A stretch of 64,000 nt of DNA from contig JANSYM010000005.1 of the NCBI GenBank assembly GCA_024742355.1, positions 62,001 to 126,000 on the forward strand. The letters run 5' to 3'. The notes under the pieces are model-generated. The model had not been told where the DNA came from. It saw only the letters and a list, made by a program, of their open reading frames with translations, and did no database searches. The DNA is from Hyphomonadaceae bacterium (GTDB lineage Bacteria; Pseudomonadota; Alphaproteobacteria; Caulobacterales; Hyphomonadaceae). Positions 50,344 to 59,145 of the stretch are shown piece by piece (position 1 is the stretch's first letter; every line of letters starts with the position of its first letter). A program made the position numbers and the translations under genes.

Positions 50344-51303
50344 TCAATCGAGCGCGCCCAATGCTTTTCCCACCACAATACCCGCTTCTTCAATTGCCTT
50401 GCGCGCCGGCTTGGAAACCGCCGTCATATTCATGAACCCGTGAACCATGCCCGGATGTTCTTTCGTCGTGACCGGAACGCCATGCGCCGCGAGCTTCGAT
50501 GCATACGCCTTGCCTTCATCCTTCAATGGGTCCCAGCCGCACAGAACCATATGCGTTGGCGCGACCCCGGCAAAATCATCATCGGGCGCAAATAAGGGCG
50601 ACACGCGCGGATCCATTCGGTCGGTTTCCTTACCGACATAGGCATCGCGAAAATAATCGAACAGGTTGGGTGAGATGAAAAATCCGCTTTCCTGGAAGGT
50701 CATCTTCTTGGCGCGAATGTCGACAAACTGCACGAGCGGATAAAGCAGCAATTGAAAGGCTGGCATCAACGTGCCCGTGCGCGCGGTTTCCTGCGCGATA
50801 AAGGCGGACAGATTGCCACCCGCGCTGTCGCCGGCCACAGCGATGCGATCGGGATCGAATCCGAGAATGTTTTGTCGATCCGTCGCCCATTGCCACGCCG
50901 CCAGCGCATCATCATGGGCAGTCGGGAACCGGTGCTCCGGCGCCAGACGATAATCGACCGACAGAACTCGGCACCGTGAACTGGCGGCGAGGCGCCGGCA
51001 AATCACGTCATGCGTATCAAGATCACCGAGGACAAACCCGCCGCCATGAAAGAAAATGATGGCGGGGGCCGGCGCGATTCCGGCTGCCAGCGGCACATAT
51101 AGGCGCGCTTTCAGCGGTCCGTTGGCGCCATCGACAACCAGGTTCGACATTTCAGCCAGGTCTGGCAGATCACGCTCGACGGAGCGACTGGCGCGGTAGA
51201 AGGCGTTGCGCAAGCCATCGGTGGAGCCCTTCCAGTCCATGCTGGAAAAGTCCGGCACCTTGAGCTTGTCCATGAAGGTCTTGAGAGTGTCGTCTATCGC
51301 CAT
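50344..51303 (-). CDS. Alpha/beta hydrolase, HSL-family esterase
   Basis: A 319-residue carboxylesterase of the hormone-sensitive-lipase group. The oxyanion motif is FHGGGFVLGD, the nucleophile elbow GDSAGGNL, the acid is in CGWDPLKDEG and the His in PGMVHGFMNM. No signal peptide. Likely hydrolyses short or medium acyl esters; substrate unknown. Single gene between the protease operon and a membrane-anchored unknown. Confidence 0.92.
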   Translation of the reverse strand: MAIDDTLKTFMDKLKVPDFSSMDWKGSTDGLRNAFYRASRSVERDLPDLAEMSNLVVDGANGPLKARLYVPLAAGIAPAPAIIFFHGGGFVLGDLDTHDVICRRLAASSRCRVLSVDYRLAPEHRFPTAHDDALAAWQWATDRQNILGFDPDRIAVAGDSAGGNLSAFIAQETARTGTLMPAFQLLLYPLVQFVDIRAKKMTFQESGFFISPNLFDYFRDAYVGKETDRMDPRVSPLFAPDDDFAGVAPTHMVLCGWDPLKDEGKAYASKLAAHGVPVTTKEHPGMVHGFMNMTAVSKPARKAIEEAGIVVGKALGALD

Positions 51304-51367
51304 GCCGTGACCATAAGGCCGAATGCTGGGCGATAGAAAGGCAAAAATCGACTGCAGACTGTCGGCG

Positions 51368-52267
51368 CTAACCGATGAAGAAATAATCGGTCACCCGGTA
51401 CATCACATAAGGCGTGTTGCCGATCATGATTTCGGGCATCAGGTCCGACCAGATCCGCCCGCGCACATCCGGTGGCAGGCGCCCGGACACGGTTTCCACG
51501 GCAATTCCGAGGTCGCAGACATTCATACCACTGACCACGCGTTTCATTTCGCCATAAGAGGTGCCTTCAGAATTGGCGAAAGCGGCGATTTGCAGACCGA
51601 GCGCCCATTGTTCAGAGCCCAGCGCGAGACCGTGCTGCTGCAGAATGGCTTCGTCGCGAAATCCCGGGCGCGGATGGCTTTGCGGCTGCAATTGGCCTTG
51701 CTTCGCGACGTGCAGCACCGTCGTCATCCACCCCATCGCCCAATCATATTGGGCGCTGCCATATGGAAATTCTGCCAACAGAGACGGCACCAGCTCCGCT
51801 TCGTTCTGGGCGAGGAAATCGGCGATCGTCTCACCATCGCACCAGACACTGTCGGCGGCTTTCAAGTCTTGAAGACCAGCGGCCAGTTCGGCGACGATGG
51901 TCTGATAATCGGCACTCCGGGCTGCTTTCACCGATCCGGCCTGCGCCTTGAATTGCGCATACAGGGCCGCCAGCACCAGCTCGGACACGGCCTGGGCATC
52001 GCCGCCATCAGCAATGGTCCGGGTCGCAACCGCGTCGAGTTCAGCATAAGTGGCGGGCGAGACGGCCTTTAGCGCCTCGATCGCTTCACGTGTACCCGTG
52101 TCCGTCAAGACGTCGGCGATCCGCGTGTCTGATTGCGGTTCCGGTCCGTCGAGTTTTGACGATCCGGACGGACCAAGCAGAAACAGAGCCACAAATCCCA
52201 GCGCCGTGACCGCGAGGACGATGAGTCCGAGTTTCAGCCCCGTATCTGTCTGCGGCGCCAGCGCCAT
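51368..52267 (-). CDS. Hypothetical membrane-anchored protein
   Basis: A 299-residue protein with a single N-terminal helix (LIVLAVTALGFVALFLLG) and a large, mostly helical extracytoplasmic part. No family recognised. Two Cys (in DSVWCDGET and GMNVCDLGI) could pair. The C-terminal block PEIMIGNTPYVMYRVTDYFFIG looks conserved. The 9-bp gap from the feruloyl-CoA synthase stop suggests it is translated from the same transcript, though no joint function is evident. Confidence 0.72.
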   Translation of the reverse strand: MALAPQTDTGLKLGLIVLAVTALGFVALFLLGPSGSSKLDGPEPQSDTRIADVLTDTGTREAIEALKAVSPATYAELDAVATRTIADGGDAQAVSELVLAALYAQFKAQAGSVKAARSADYQTIVAELAAGLQDLKAADSVWCDGETIADFLAQNEAELVPSLLAEFPYGSAQYDWAMGWMTTVLHVAKQGQLQPQSHPRPGFRDEAILQQHGLALGSEQWALGLQIAAFANSEGTSYGEMKRVVSGMNVCDLGIAVETVSGRLPPDVRGRIWSDLMPEIMIGNTPYVMYRVTDYFFIG

Positions 52268-52276
52268 CGTTGCCCC

Positions 52277-54130
52277 CTAAAGCTGCACCACATTTGGCGG
52301 TGGGGCCTCGACAAACAGACTGGCGACGAGATCGGTTCGGCAATCCTGGGTCATACGCTGGTTCACATAGCCTTTGTCAGTGATCTCACCTTTGTCGATG
52401 CTTGGTGGCTCGGTCATCACCAGGAAGCGTTTTATCCGCCGCGACGAGCCGGGCTCAGCTGCATTGAACGCGGCAACTTTCGTGGCGAGATCCTGATTCA
52501 GTTTCATGAAGGCAGCCATCTGATCGCCGTCGGCAGCTTTGGCATATTCCTCAAACGCTGCGGGCGACGGCCAGAACATGGCGCCGATGAAATTCTTGTC
52601 CTGTCCGCAAATCACCGCATCGAACACCAGCGGCGAACAGGCCGCGACCAGGTCTGGACGCAAGACACCAACGCTCACCCAGGTGCCGGAGGAAAGCTTG
52701 AAATCCTCGCCAACGCGGCCGTCAAAGATGATGCCCTGATTGGGATCGTCCTCGTCAACAAACTTGGCCGCGTCGCCCAGGCAATAATAGCCTTCCTCAT
52801 CGAACACCTCAGCGTTCTTCTCGGGCAGATTGTGATAACCCGGCATCACCGTTTCACCTTTTACTCGCACCTCGAGCTTGCCCATGGTCGGGACGAGTTT
52901 CAGTGTCAGGCCGGGTAATGGCAGGCCAATCAGGCCAACGCGCTCGACTTCCCAATGCACGACAGTGATGCCCTGCGTCTCGGTCGCGCCATACATGGTG
53001 ATGATGGGGATCCGGCGCCCAGTCGCCTTGATGGCGAGGGTCTGGATGCGTTCATACAAGTCGTCAGACAGTGTCGCGCCGCCATAGCCGATGGAGCGCA
53101 TATTGGCGAAGAAAGCCTCGAGCAGAGCGTCGTCCTCCTCCATCGCTTCCGCCAGCATGGCGAGCGCGATCGGTGCGGTGCCGAACGTGGACGGCTTGCA
53201 GTCCAGCACGTTGCGAATGGTCTCCCCGAACAAAGCCGGGGTCGGCTTGCCGCCATCAATCCAGAAGGTCGCCCCGGTCCAGAGGGCGCCATTGAAGTTC
53301 ACGTTCGACCCGGAAATGTGATTCCAGGGCAGCCAGTCGAGCACATTGTCGACCTGGTCCGGATCATATTCCGGATCGCGCGCATCATCGCGCAAGCCTT
53401 CGACGCCGCCGATCATCGAGCACATGGCGCCTTGCGTGGTCGGCACCGGTTTCGGCATGCCTGTCGAGCCTGAGGTGAACAAGTACTTGCCGATCGTATC
53501 GTCCGTGATCGCGTCCAGCGCGGCATCGACGGCCGGGGTCACGGCGGTGTCCAGCAAGCCATGATAGGACACCGCGCCATTCGCCCCATCGGCGGTAATG
53601 ACGGTGCAGCCATGATCGCCGAGCGCATTGATGGCCGGCTCGAAAGGCGGCAATTGCGCCGCGAACAGCACCTTGGGCTGAACCGCGCCAAAGCAGTGTT
53701 TCAGCTTGGCGAAATCGGTGGACATTAAAGAATAGGGCACAGAAATCGGCGCCGCAGGTGCCCCGATCGTCATCGCCGCAACCATGACCAGGGCCGTCTC
53801 TATCGAGTTTCCGGACAGGATCATGACCGGGGCATCCGGGCCGGCGCCCATATCCAGGAAGGCCTGCGCCAGCGCGCGCGTACGCCGCAAGCCGTCACCA
53901 TAGGTGATCGATTCCCAGGCATCCGTGTCAGGATTGCGCTGCTTTAACCAGTCACGATCCGGGTGCATTTCGGCGCGTATGGCCAGAGCATGCGGCACTG
54001 ATCGCGGTCGCTCGCCCGGCGCGTGGCGCTGTTTGAGGTAGACCGTGCCATCAGGTCTGCGCGTGCACTCCATGTCCGGCTGTTTCTGGGGAAGCGGTCG
54101 AAATGGCGGCAGATTGGCGGCGTCTGGCAA
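52277..54130 (-). CDS. Feruloyl-CoA synthase
   Basis: ATP-dependent activation of ferulate-type hydroxycinnamates or related acids. The ~617-residue adenylating enzyme has LFTSGSTGMPKPVPTTQGAM, WLPWNHISGSNVNFN, MYGATETQG and the C-terminal IDKGEITDKGYVNQR with the catalytic Lys, the pattern typical of feruloyl-CoA synthases. No vanillin-pathway hydratase is nearby. Start uncertain: the frame opens at TTG 54271, overlapping the divergent gene's promoter; TTG 54130 with GGGGA seven bases upstream is chosen, and ATG 54070 is too far inside. Confidence 0.85.
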   Translation of the reverse strand: MPDAANLPPFRPLPQKQPDMECTRRPDGTVYLKQRHAPGERPRSVPHALAIRAEMHPDRDWLKQRNPDTDAWESITYGDGLRRTRALAQAFLDMGAGPDAPVMILSGNSIETALVMVAAMTIGAPAAPISVPYSLMSTDFAKLKHCFGAVQPKVLFAAQLPPFEPAINALGDHGCTVITADGANGAVSYHGLLDTAVTPAVDAALDAITDDTIGKYLFTSGSTGMPKPVPTTQGAMCSMIGGVEGLRDDARDPEYDPDQVDNVLDWLPWNHISGSNVNFNGALWTGATFWIDGGKPTPALFGETIRNVLDCKPSTFGTAPIALAMLAEAMEEDDALLEAFFANMRSIGYGGATLSDDLYERIQTLAIKATGRRIPIITMYGATETQGITVVHWEVERVGLIGLPLPGLTLKLVPTMGKLEVRVKGETVMPGYHNLPEKNAEVFDEEGYYCLGDAAKFVDEDDPNQGIIFDGRVGEDFKLSSGTWVSVGVLRPDLVAACSPLVFDAVICGQDKNFIGAMFWPSPAAFEEYAKAADGDQMAAFMKLNQDLATKVAAFNAAEPGSSRRIKRFLVMTEPPSIDKGEITDKGYVNQRMTQDCRTDLVASLFVEAPPPNVVQL

Positions 54131-54218
54131 GGTCGTGTCCCCAATGTCTGATGGTCTTTGCAGGTAAACTAGCAAGCTCGCCGCCCGCGCCAAGGGGGCC
54201 GCGACGGAATCCGCTACC

Positions 54219-54259
54219 TTGACACTTTGCGAAGGAACATTACTTTGTGTTTCAAAGTT
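54219..54259 (+). promoter_or_regulatory. Promoter candidates for the 54273 gene
   Basis: A perfect TTGACA (54219-54224) has a weak TACTTT 16 bp downstream. The same stretch also holds GGAAC (54234-54238) and AGTT (54256-54259) 17 bp apart, close to the EcfG consensus GGAAC-N16/17-CGTT. The second option would leave only a few bases before the ATG, so it is doubtful. Confidence 0.4.
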
Positions 54260-54272
54260 ATTGGAGTTCAAG

Positions 54273-54893
54273 ATGAACCAGACCTCGTTGAGCGAAGATC
54301 TCGCCTATGTCCGCGACCTGGCTGAAGCGGGAGAGCACGCGCCGCTTCTCGGTGGTCGCTTCCTCACCATGTGGGGCGCCTTGGTAAGCGTTGCCTATGG
54401 ATTGCACTATGCCACGGCCGCAAACCTGTTCGGTTGGCCCGACACGGCGTTTGCCTGGATCTGGAGCACATTCATGGTCCTCGGGATTGCCGGGCAGGCG
54501 ATTATGGTGCGCACGATCAGAAACAAACCCGGCGGAAATTCCGTCGGCAATCGTTCTGAGGCGGCGGTCTGGATGGCAGGCGGATTTGCGCTTTTTGCCT
54601 ATTTCCTCGCCCTGATCGTGAAGTCCTTTCAAACCGGTGTCACCGCACCTGGGTTCGAAAGCTCGCTGCCAATCGTATTCGCGATATACGGTGTCGGTTT
54701 GATCACCACCGGAATCATGGGCAAAACCAAAGTGCAAACCTATGCAGGCCTCGGTGCATTGGCGATGATCGTGCTGGCGATCTGGTTTGAAGGCAGCGTG
54801 GAGATTTGGGCGGTTGCCGCGCTCGGCGCATTTCTCACGGTTTTCCTTCCGGGACTGATCATGTTGCGCCGGGAACCCAGGAGCGTCATTTAG
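54273..54893 (+). CDS. Hypothetical membrane protein
   Basis: A 206-residue protein with five or six hydrophobic segments (GGRFLTMWGALVSVAYGL, IWSTFMVLGIAGQAI, VWMAGGFALFAYFLALIV, YAGLGALAMIVLAIWFEG, VAALGAFLTVFLPGLIML). GGAG precedes ATG 54273. It is followed 11 bp later by a winged-helix regulator; this membrane-protein/wHTH pairing is recurrent in proteobacteria and suggests that the regulator controls or senses through the membrane partner. Family not named. Confidence 0.78.
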   Translation: MNQTSLSEDLAYVRDLAEAGEHAPLLGGRFLTMWGALVSVAYGLHYATAANLFGWPDTAFAWIWSTFMVLGIAGQAIMVRTIRNKPGGNSVGNRSEAAVWMAGGFALFAYFLALIVKSFQTGVTAPGFESSLPIVFAIYGVGLITTGIMGKTKVQTYAGLGALAMIVLAIWFEGSVEIWAVAALGAFLTVFLPGLIMLRREPRSVI

Positions 54894-54904
54894 AGAGCGC
54901 CAAA

Positions 54905-55219
54905 ATGACTGAATCCACAAACCCTTTCGATCATTCCAAGATTGATGATGTGATCCACGGCCGGTTGCGGCTGGGCATCATGGCCTATCTGTCGACGGCA
55001 AGCCCGGCCATCTTCGGCGAACTCAAGGAAAAGGTCGGCGCCACCGATGGCAATCTTTCGACCCATTTGCGCAAACTGGAAGACGCGGGATATGTCCGCC
55101 AGGAGAAACGTTTCGTCGGTCGCAGGCCGCAGACGCGGGTGCATCTGACGTCCAATGGCCGCAAGGCCTGGCTCCTCTGGATCAGCCAGATGCAAGGCCT
55201 GATGAAAGCTGCCGAATAA
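54905..55219 (+). CDS. Winged-helix transcriptional regulator (HTH_34/ArsR-like)
   Basis: A 104-residue DNA-binding protein. A single winged helix occupies most of it: LRLGIMAYLSTASPAIFGELKEKVG, the recognition helix DGNLSTHLRKLEDAGYV and the wing RRPQTRVHLTSNGRKAWLLWI. No effector domain. It forms a two-gene unit with the upstream membrane protein. ATG 54905 with an AGCGCC region upstream; the longer frame to 54806 covers the end of the membrane gene and is not believed. Confidence 0.88.
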   Translation: MTESTNPFDHSKIDDVIHGRLRLGIMAYLSTASPAIFGELKEKVGATDGNLSTHLRKLEDAGYVRQEKRFVGRRPQTRVHLTSNGRKAWLLWISQMQGLMKAAE

Positions 55220-55303
55220 TCTGAACGCGAGCTGAAAGCGCGCCTCTCAGCGCGTTCAGGTTCGCCGTTCTAGGGTCCTCTCAACAATTGAAAGGACTTC
55301 TCT

Positions 55304-55906
55304 ATGTCTCGTGCTTTGAAAGCTCTGGCGCTCGCCGCCACCGTCACCACCGCGACAATACTGCCAGCCGCTGCAGCCAATTATGGCGATCGCGCCAGAG
55401 GCGGCGAGGCGGTGATTTTTGTTCACCCTGAATATCGCGGCAACGCGCTCGCCCTTGATGGTCCGGTCTACAATCTTCACGAGCTCGGCTTCAATGACAC
55501 CGTCTCTTCGATTGATGTCAGTGGACGGTGGGAAGTTTGTGAGCATCCGGACTTCCGTGGCCGCTGCACGGTGATTGATGGCCCGACGCCGCATCTCAGC
55601 GTCTTTCACATGAATGACAATATCAGCTCCATGCGCCCCCTCGACGGGCGTGGCCGCCGCGCTTCACATCGCCGTGACAGAGATCGCGGTCATGGCCGCC
55701 GTGGCCGGGGCGATTACAGCTCTCACAATCAGGGCATTGAAGGCCGTCATACTGTGTTCTTCCCGCGTCCGCGCGATGCCTATGGCGATCGTGTTCCGGT
55801 CGGACGCGGCAATGCCAGCCAGTTCTGCCGTGAAATGGGCCTCGGCCGTGCGGTCTATGCAGATCGGGGACGCCGCAATCTCACAGATGTGCTTTGCGCA
55901 AAATAA
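55304..55906 (+). CDS. Secreted beta/gamma-crystallin domain protein
   Basis: A 200-residue protein with a signal peptide ending LPAAAANY (~residue 25). Two Greek-key motifs follow: VIFVHPEYRGNALALDGPVYNL with NDTVSSIDV, and WEVCEHPDFRGRCTVIDG with NDNISSMRP. The N/D-x-S-S pattern is the calcium-binding motif of microbial beta/gamma-crystallins. A His/Arg/Gly-rich spacer (RRASHRRDRDRGHGRRGRGD) precedes a Cys-containing C-terminal piece. Likely a calcium-stabilised envelope protein; role unknown. Confidence 0.85.
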   Translation: MSRALKALALAATVTTATILPAAAANYGDRARGGEAVIFVHPEYRGNALALDGPVYNLHELGFNDTVSSIDVSGRWEVCEHPDFRGRCTVIDGPTPHLSVFHMNDNISSMRPLDGRGRRASHRRDRDRGHGRRGRGDYSSHNQGIEGRHTVFFPRPRDAYGDRVPVGRGNASQFCREMGLGRAVYADRGRRNLTDVLCAK

Positions 55907-55935
55907 GCGGCGTCACCTGATCGGCTGAGCCTTCC

Positions 55936-57774
55936 TTAGGCCCGTAATCCTCCCGAATCCTCAAACGGGTCGTGCTCAGCCACCAAATGCCCCGGAGCGA
56001 TTTCGATCAGCTTCGGGGCATATTGCTGTGCGTTCGCATCATCGACGATGACGGATTTGAGGAAGCGTAGTGGCGCGCGGCTATCGAGCGGGCTTGGCAG
56101 GTCGCCCTGCAATTTGACCCGATCGCGGGCGCGCTCCATTTTCGGGTCCGGATTGGGGACGGCCGAGATCAGTGCTTGAGTGTAAGGATGGCGTGCATCC
56201 TCATAGATTTCTTCTCGGCCAGCCAGTTCCACAACTTTGCCGAGATACAGCACCATGACCCGGTGCGAGATTTCACGGACGACGGACAGGTCATGGCTGA
56301 TGAAGATCATCGCCAGGCCGAACTCTTTCTGCAGCTCGATCAGCAGATCGACGACCTGCGCCTGAACCGAGACATCGAGCGCCGACACGGCTTCGTCACA
56401 GACCACCAGCTTGGGTTCCAGGATCATCGCGCGGGCAATGCCGACACGCTGGTTCTGACCACCGGACAATTCGTGCGGATAGCGATTGATCAGCGCCGGG
56501 TCGAGCCCGACCTTCGGCATGATCTCGCGGACTTTCTCTTCGCGTGCCGCCTTGTCGAGATTCGGGGAATGCACGGTCAGCGGTTCGGCGATCGAATTGC
56601 CAATCGTCATGCGCGGATCAAGGCTCGCCATCGGGTCCTGGAACACGATCTGAAGATCGTCGCGCAGGCCGTTCATGGTCTTGCGATCTGCTGATGAGAT
56701 ATCGCGCCCCATCCAGGCTACGGTCCCCGCCGTTTGTGGGACGAGTTTCAAAACACCGCGCGCCAGGGTCGATTTCCCGCAGCCACTTTCGCCAACCACA
56801 CCCAGGGTTTCGCCCGGTTTCAGCTTAAAACTGACACCATCGACAGCTTTCAGAGGCTTGGTCTTGCCGAACAGGCCGCCGCCAACATTGATGGGAAAGT
56901 GGACCTTCAAATCATCTGCGCTCAGAATCGGGGCGACGCCAGCGTCAGGTGCGGCGCCGAGACTGGGGCGTCCTGGCCGGTTTGGCTGGTCGATCCGCGG
57001 CACTGCATCGAGCAGCATTTTCGTGTACTCGTGCTGCGGATTGTAAAAGATGTCATCAATGCTGCCGGTTTCGACAATCTCGCCCCGGCGCATCACCACG
57101 ACCCGGTCACACATCCGGGCAACAACGCCCATATCGTGCGTGATCAGCGCGATGCCAGTACCGGTGTCGCGCTTCAGATCATCCATCAGATCAAGCACTT
57201 GCGCCTGGACCGTCACATCAAGCGCTGTGGTCGGTTCGTCTGCGAGCAGCAGCTGCGGCCCACAGAGCATGGCGATTGCCACCATTACGCGCTGGCGCAT
57301 ACCGCCAGAGAGCTCGTGCGGGAATTGATCCATGCGGCGTCGCGCTTCCGGAATGCGGACATGTTCAAGCCAGTCCACGCAAACCTTGTTCGCCTCTTCG
57401 CCGGTGAGCCCTTTGTGCAATTTCAGGACTTCGCGCATTTGCGCCCCGACCGTCATGTGCGGCGTCAGGCTGGTCAGCGGATTCTGGAAAATCATCGACA
57501 TCCGGTCGCCTCGAATATCGCGCAGGGTCTTGGCGTCAGCGGTCAGCATCTCTGTGCCGTTAAACATGACGGAACCGGTTGGCGTTCCGTTATCGGCGAG
57601 CAGGCCCATGGCGGCGAGCACTGTCTGACTCTTTCCTGAGCCAGACTCGCCGACAATGCCGAGACACTCTCCGGCAGAGACTTCGAAACTGATCCCTTTG
57701 ACCGCGTGCACGGCGCCGTCCGGCGTATCAAAATCTACTTTCAGGTCGCGGACGGTCAGGATTGGAGATGTCAC
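55936..57774 (-). CDS. Fused oligopeptide-type ABC transporter ATPase (two NBDs)
   Basis: A 612-residue protein with two DppD/DppF-like ATPase domains. The first has Walker A GESGSGKSQ (~residue 43), signature LSGGMRQRV and Walker B LLLADEPTTALD; the second has GESGCGKST (~335), LSGGQNQRV and LVVCDEAVSALD, followed by the oligopeptide-type C-terminal extension. Both NBDs look competent, though the second Walker B region has CDEAVSALD. No permease or binding protein is in the window. Its start is 114 bp from the TetR gene on the other strand. Confidence 0.93.
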   Translation of the reverse strand: MTSPILTVRDLKVDFDTPDGAVHAVKGISFEVSAGECLGIVGESGSGKSQTVLAAMGLLADNGTPTGSVMFNGTEMLTADAKTLRDIRGDRMSMIFQNPLTSLTPHMTVGAQMREVLKLHKGLTGEEANKVCVDWLEHVRIPEARRRMDQFPHELSGGMRQRVMVAIAMLCGPQLLLADEPTTALDVTVQAQVLDLMDDLKRDTGTGIALITHDMGVVARMCDRVVVMRRGEIVETGSIDDIFYNPQHEYTKMLLDAVPRIDQPNRPGRPSLGAAPDAGVAPILSADDLKVHFPINVGGGLFGKTKPLKAVDGVSFKLKPGETLGVVGESGCGKSTLARGVLKLVPQTAGTVAWMGRDISSADRKTMNGLRDDLQIVFQDPMASLDPRMTIGNSIAEPLTVHSPNLDKAAREEKVREIMPKVGLDPALINRYPHELSGGQNQRVGIARAMILEPKLVVCDEAVSALDVSVQAQVVDLLIELQKEFGLAMIFISHDLSVVREISHRVMVLYLGKVVELAGREEIYEDARHPYTQALISAVPNPDPKMERARDRVKLQGDLPSPLDSRAPLRFLKSVIVDDANAQQYAPKLIEIAPGHLVAEHDPFEDSGGLRA

Positions 57775-57864
57775 AGGATAAGCCTCTACTCAAAACACTG
57801 ATCGCAAAGGGCGACACGCACGGGCAATTGTCAAGAAACCAGGTGCGTCCTCTTGCAAATGAAA

Positions 57865-57882
57865 CTACCTACCACTAGGTAG
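57865..57882. promoter_or_regulatory. TetR-type operator
   Basis: CTACCTA-CCAC-TAGGTAG, perfect 7-bp arms with a 4-bp spacer, ending 6 bp before the TetR gene's ATG, typical of autoregulation by TetR-family repressors. It may also touch the divergent ABC gene promoter. Confidence 0.7.
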
Positions 57883-57888
57883 GGTGGC

Positions 57889-58464
57889 ATGAACACACGC
57901 ACCGCCCTCTTGAATTCCGCCGAATCCGCTGCCCGTCAGCGCGGTTATGACGGCTTCTCTTATGCTGACCTCGCCCAAGAGGTCGGCATCCGAAAAGCCA
58001 GCATTCATCACTATTTTCCGAAGAAGGCTGACCTCGCTCTTGAGCTGCTCGAACGCTACGCCGCCGGTTTCATGGACGACCTGGCGGAGATCGACACCGC
58101 AAATTCTTCTGCGGCGGACAAGCTTCGCGCCTATCACACCCTGTACCGGGATGCGCTGGTTGATGGGACGCAGCTTTGCTTGTGCGTCGCATTCAGCGCT
58201 GGGCGCGACAGTCTACCTGAGCCTGTATTGCGGGTTCTCAACCAGTTCCACGCCGACAGCATCACATGGCTCACGCGCGTTCTGAGCATCGCTACTGACG
58301 ACGGTTCAGTCGCCGGCCTGACCGATGCCGAAGCCGAAGCGCATGCGACGCTCGCGCTCATGGAAGGCGCACAGCTTGTCGCACGTGCGGCCGATAGCGC
58401 CGCGCCTTTCGACCGCGCGACCGCGGCATTTATCGCGCGTCTTTCCGCGCCGAGCACGCATTAG
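57889..58464 (+). CDS. TetR/AcrR family regulator
   Basis: A 191-residue repressor. The N-terminal helix-turn-helix is ALLNSAESAARQRGYDGFSYADLAQEVGIRKASIHHYFPKKADLALELL, a textbook TetR domain (GIRKASIHHYF recognition helix). The C-terminal part is a ligand domain of unknown specificity with two close Cys (QLCLCVAF) that could sense electrophiles. Its operator lies just upstream, and a ChrR-type double cupin gene follows 9 bp downstream, its likely target partner. Confidence 0.93.
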   Translation: MNTRTALLNSAESAARQRGYDGFSYADLAQEVGIRKASIHHYFPKKADLALELLERYAAGFMDDLAEIDTANSSAADKLRAYHTLYRDALVDGTQLCLCVAFSAGRDSLPEPVLRVLNQFHADSITWLTRVLSIATDDGSVAGLTDAEAEAHATLALMEGAQLVARAADSAAPFDRATAAFIARLSAPSTH

Positions 58465-58473
58465 GAGTATCCC

Positions 58474-59145
58474 ATGAGACTGAACGCCGATTTCAATGAG
58501 CGCGTGGTGCTGCGGCCCGAAGACCGCAACTGGGTGGCGTCACCGATGGCCGGGGTCGATCGGCAGATGCTGGATCGTATTGGCGAGGAAGTCGCCCGAG
58601 CAACCTCCATCGTGCGCTATGCACCCGACTCCTATTTCAGCGAGCACACGCATGGCGGCGGCGAAGAGTTCTTCGTGCTAGACGGCGTTTTCTCGGATGA
58701 GCATGGCGACTATCCGTCCGGCACGTATGTCCGCAATCCGATCGGCTCGAAACACACACCGCATTCGAAAGATGGCTGCACCATTTTTGTAAAGCTGCAC
58801 CAGTTCGACGCGGCCGACACCGAGCAGAAAGTCATCGACACCAACACCGCCGCATTCTCACCCGGGCAGGTTCCCGGCCTCTCTGTGCTGCCTCTGCACA
58901 GCCACGGTACGGAAAGCGCGGCGCTGGTGCGCTGGGCGCCGGGGACGAAGTTCCGGCCGCATCAGCATTGGGGCGGTGAGGAAATCCTCGTACTCGAAGG
59001 CACGTTCCAGGACGAGAATGGCGATTATCCCGCGGGCACCTGGTTGCGCAGCCCGCATGCGTCACAACACCATCCATGGTCGGATGAAGGCTGCCTGATC
59101 TATGTCAAAACCGGTCATCTCGCAGCTTTGACCGCGCCCGCCTAA
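58474..59145 (+). CDS. Double-cupin (ChrR-like) protein
   Basis: A 223-residue protein of two cupin domains resembling ChrR_Cupin. Domain one has YFSEHTHGGGEEFFVLDG and KHTPHSKDGC; domain two has KFRPHQHWGGEEILVLEG and SQHHPWSDEGC, each with His/Glu metal ligands, indicating an internal duplication. It lacks the zinc-binding ASD anti-sigma domain of true ChrR. Possibly a metal-dependent dioxygenase or stress sensor under TetR control. Its stop shares a 4-bp block with the RidA gene. Confidence 0.85.
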   Translation: MRLNADFNERVVLRPEDRNWVASPMAGVDRQMLDRIGEEVARATSIVRYAPDSYFSEHTHGGGEEFFVLDGVFSDEHGDYPSGTYVRNPIGSKHTPHSKDGCTIFVKLHQFDAADTEQKVIDTNTAAFSPGQVPGLSVLPLHSHGTESAALVRWAPGTKFRPHQHWGGEEILVLEGTFQDENGDYPAGTWLRSPHASQHHPWSDEGCLIYVKTGHLAALTAPA

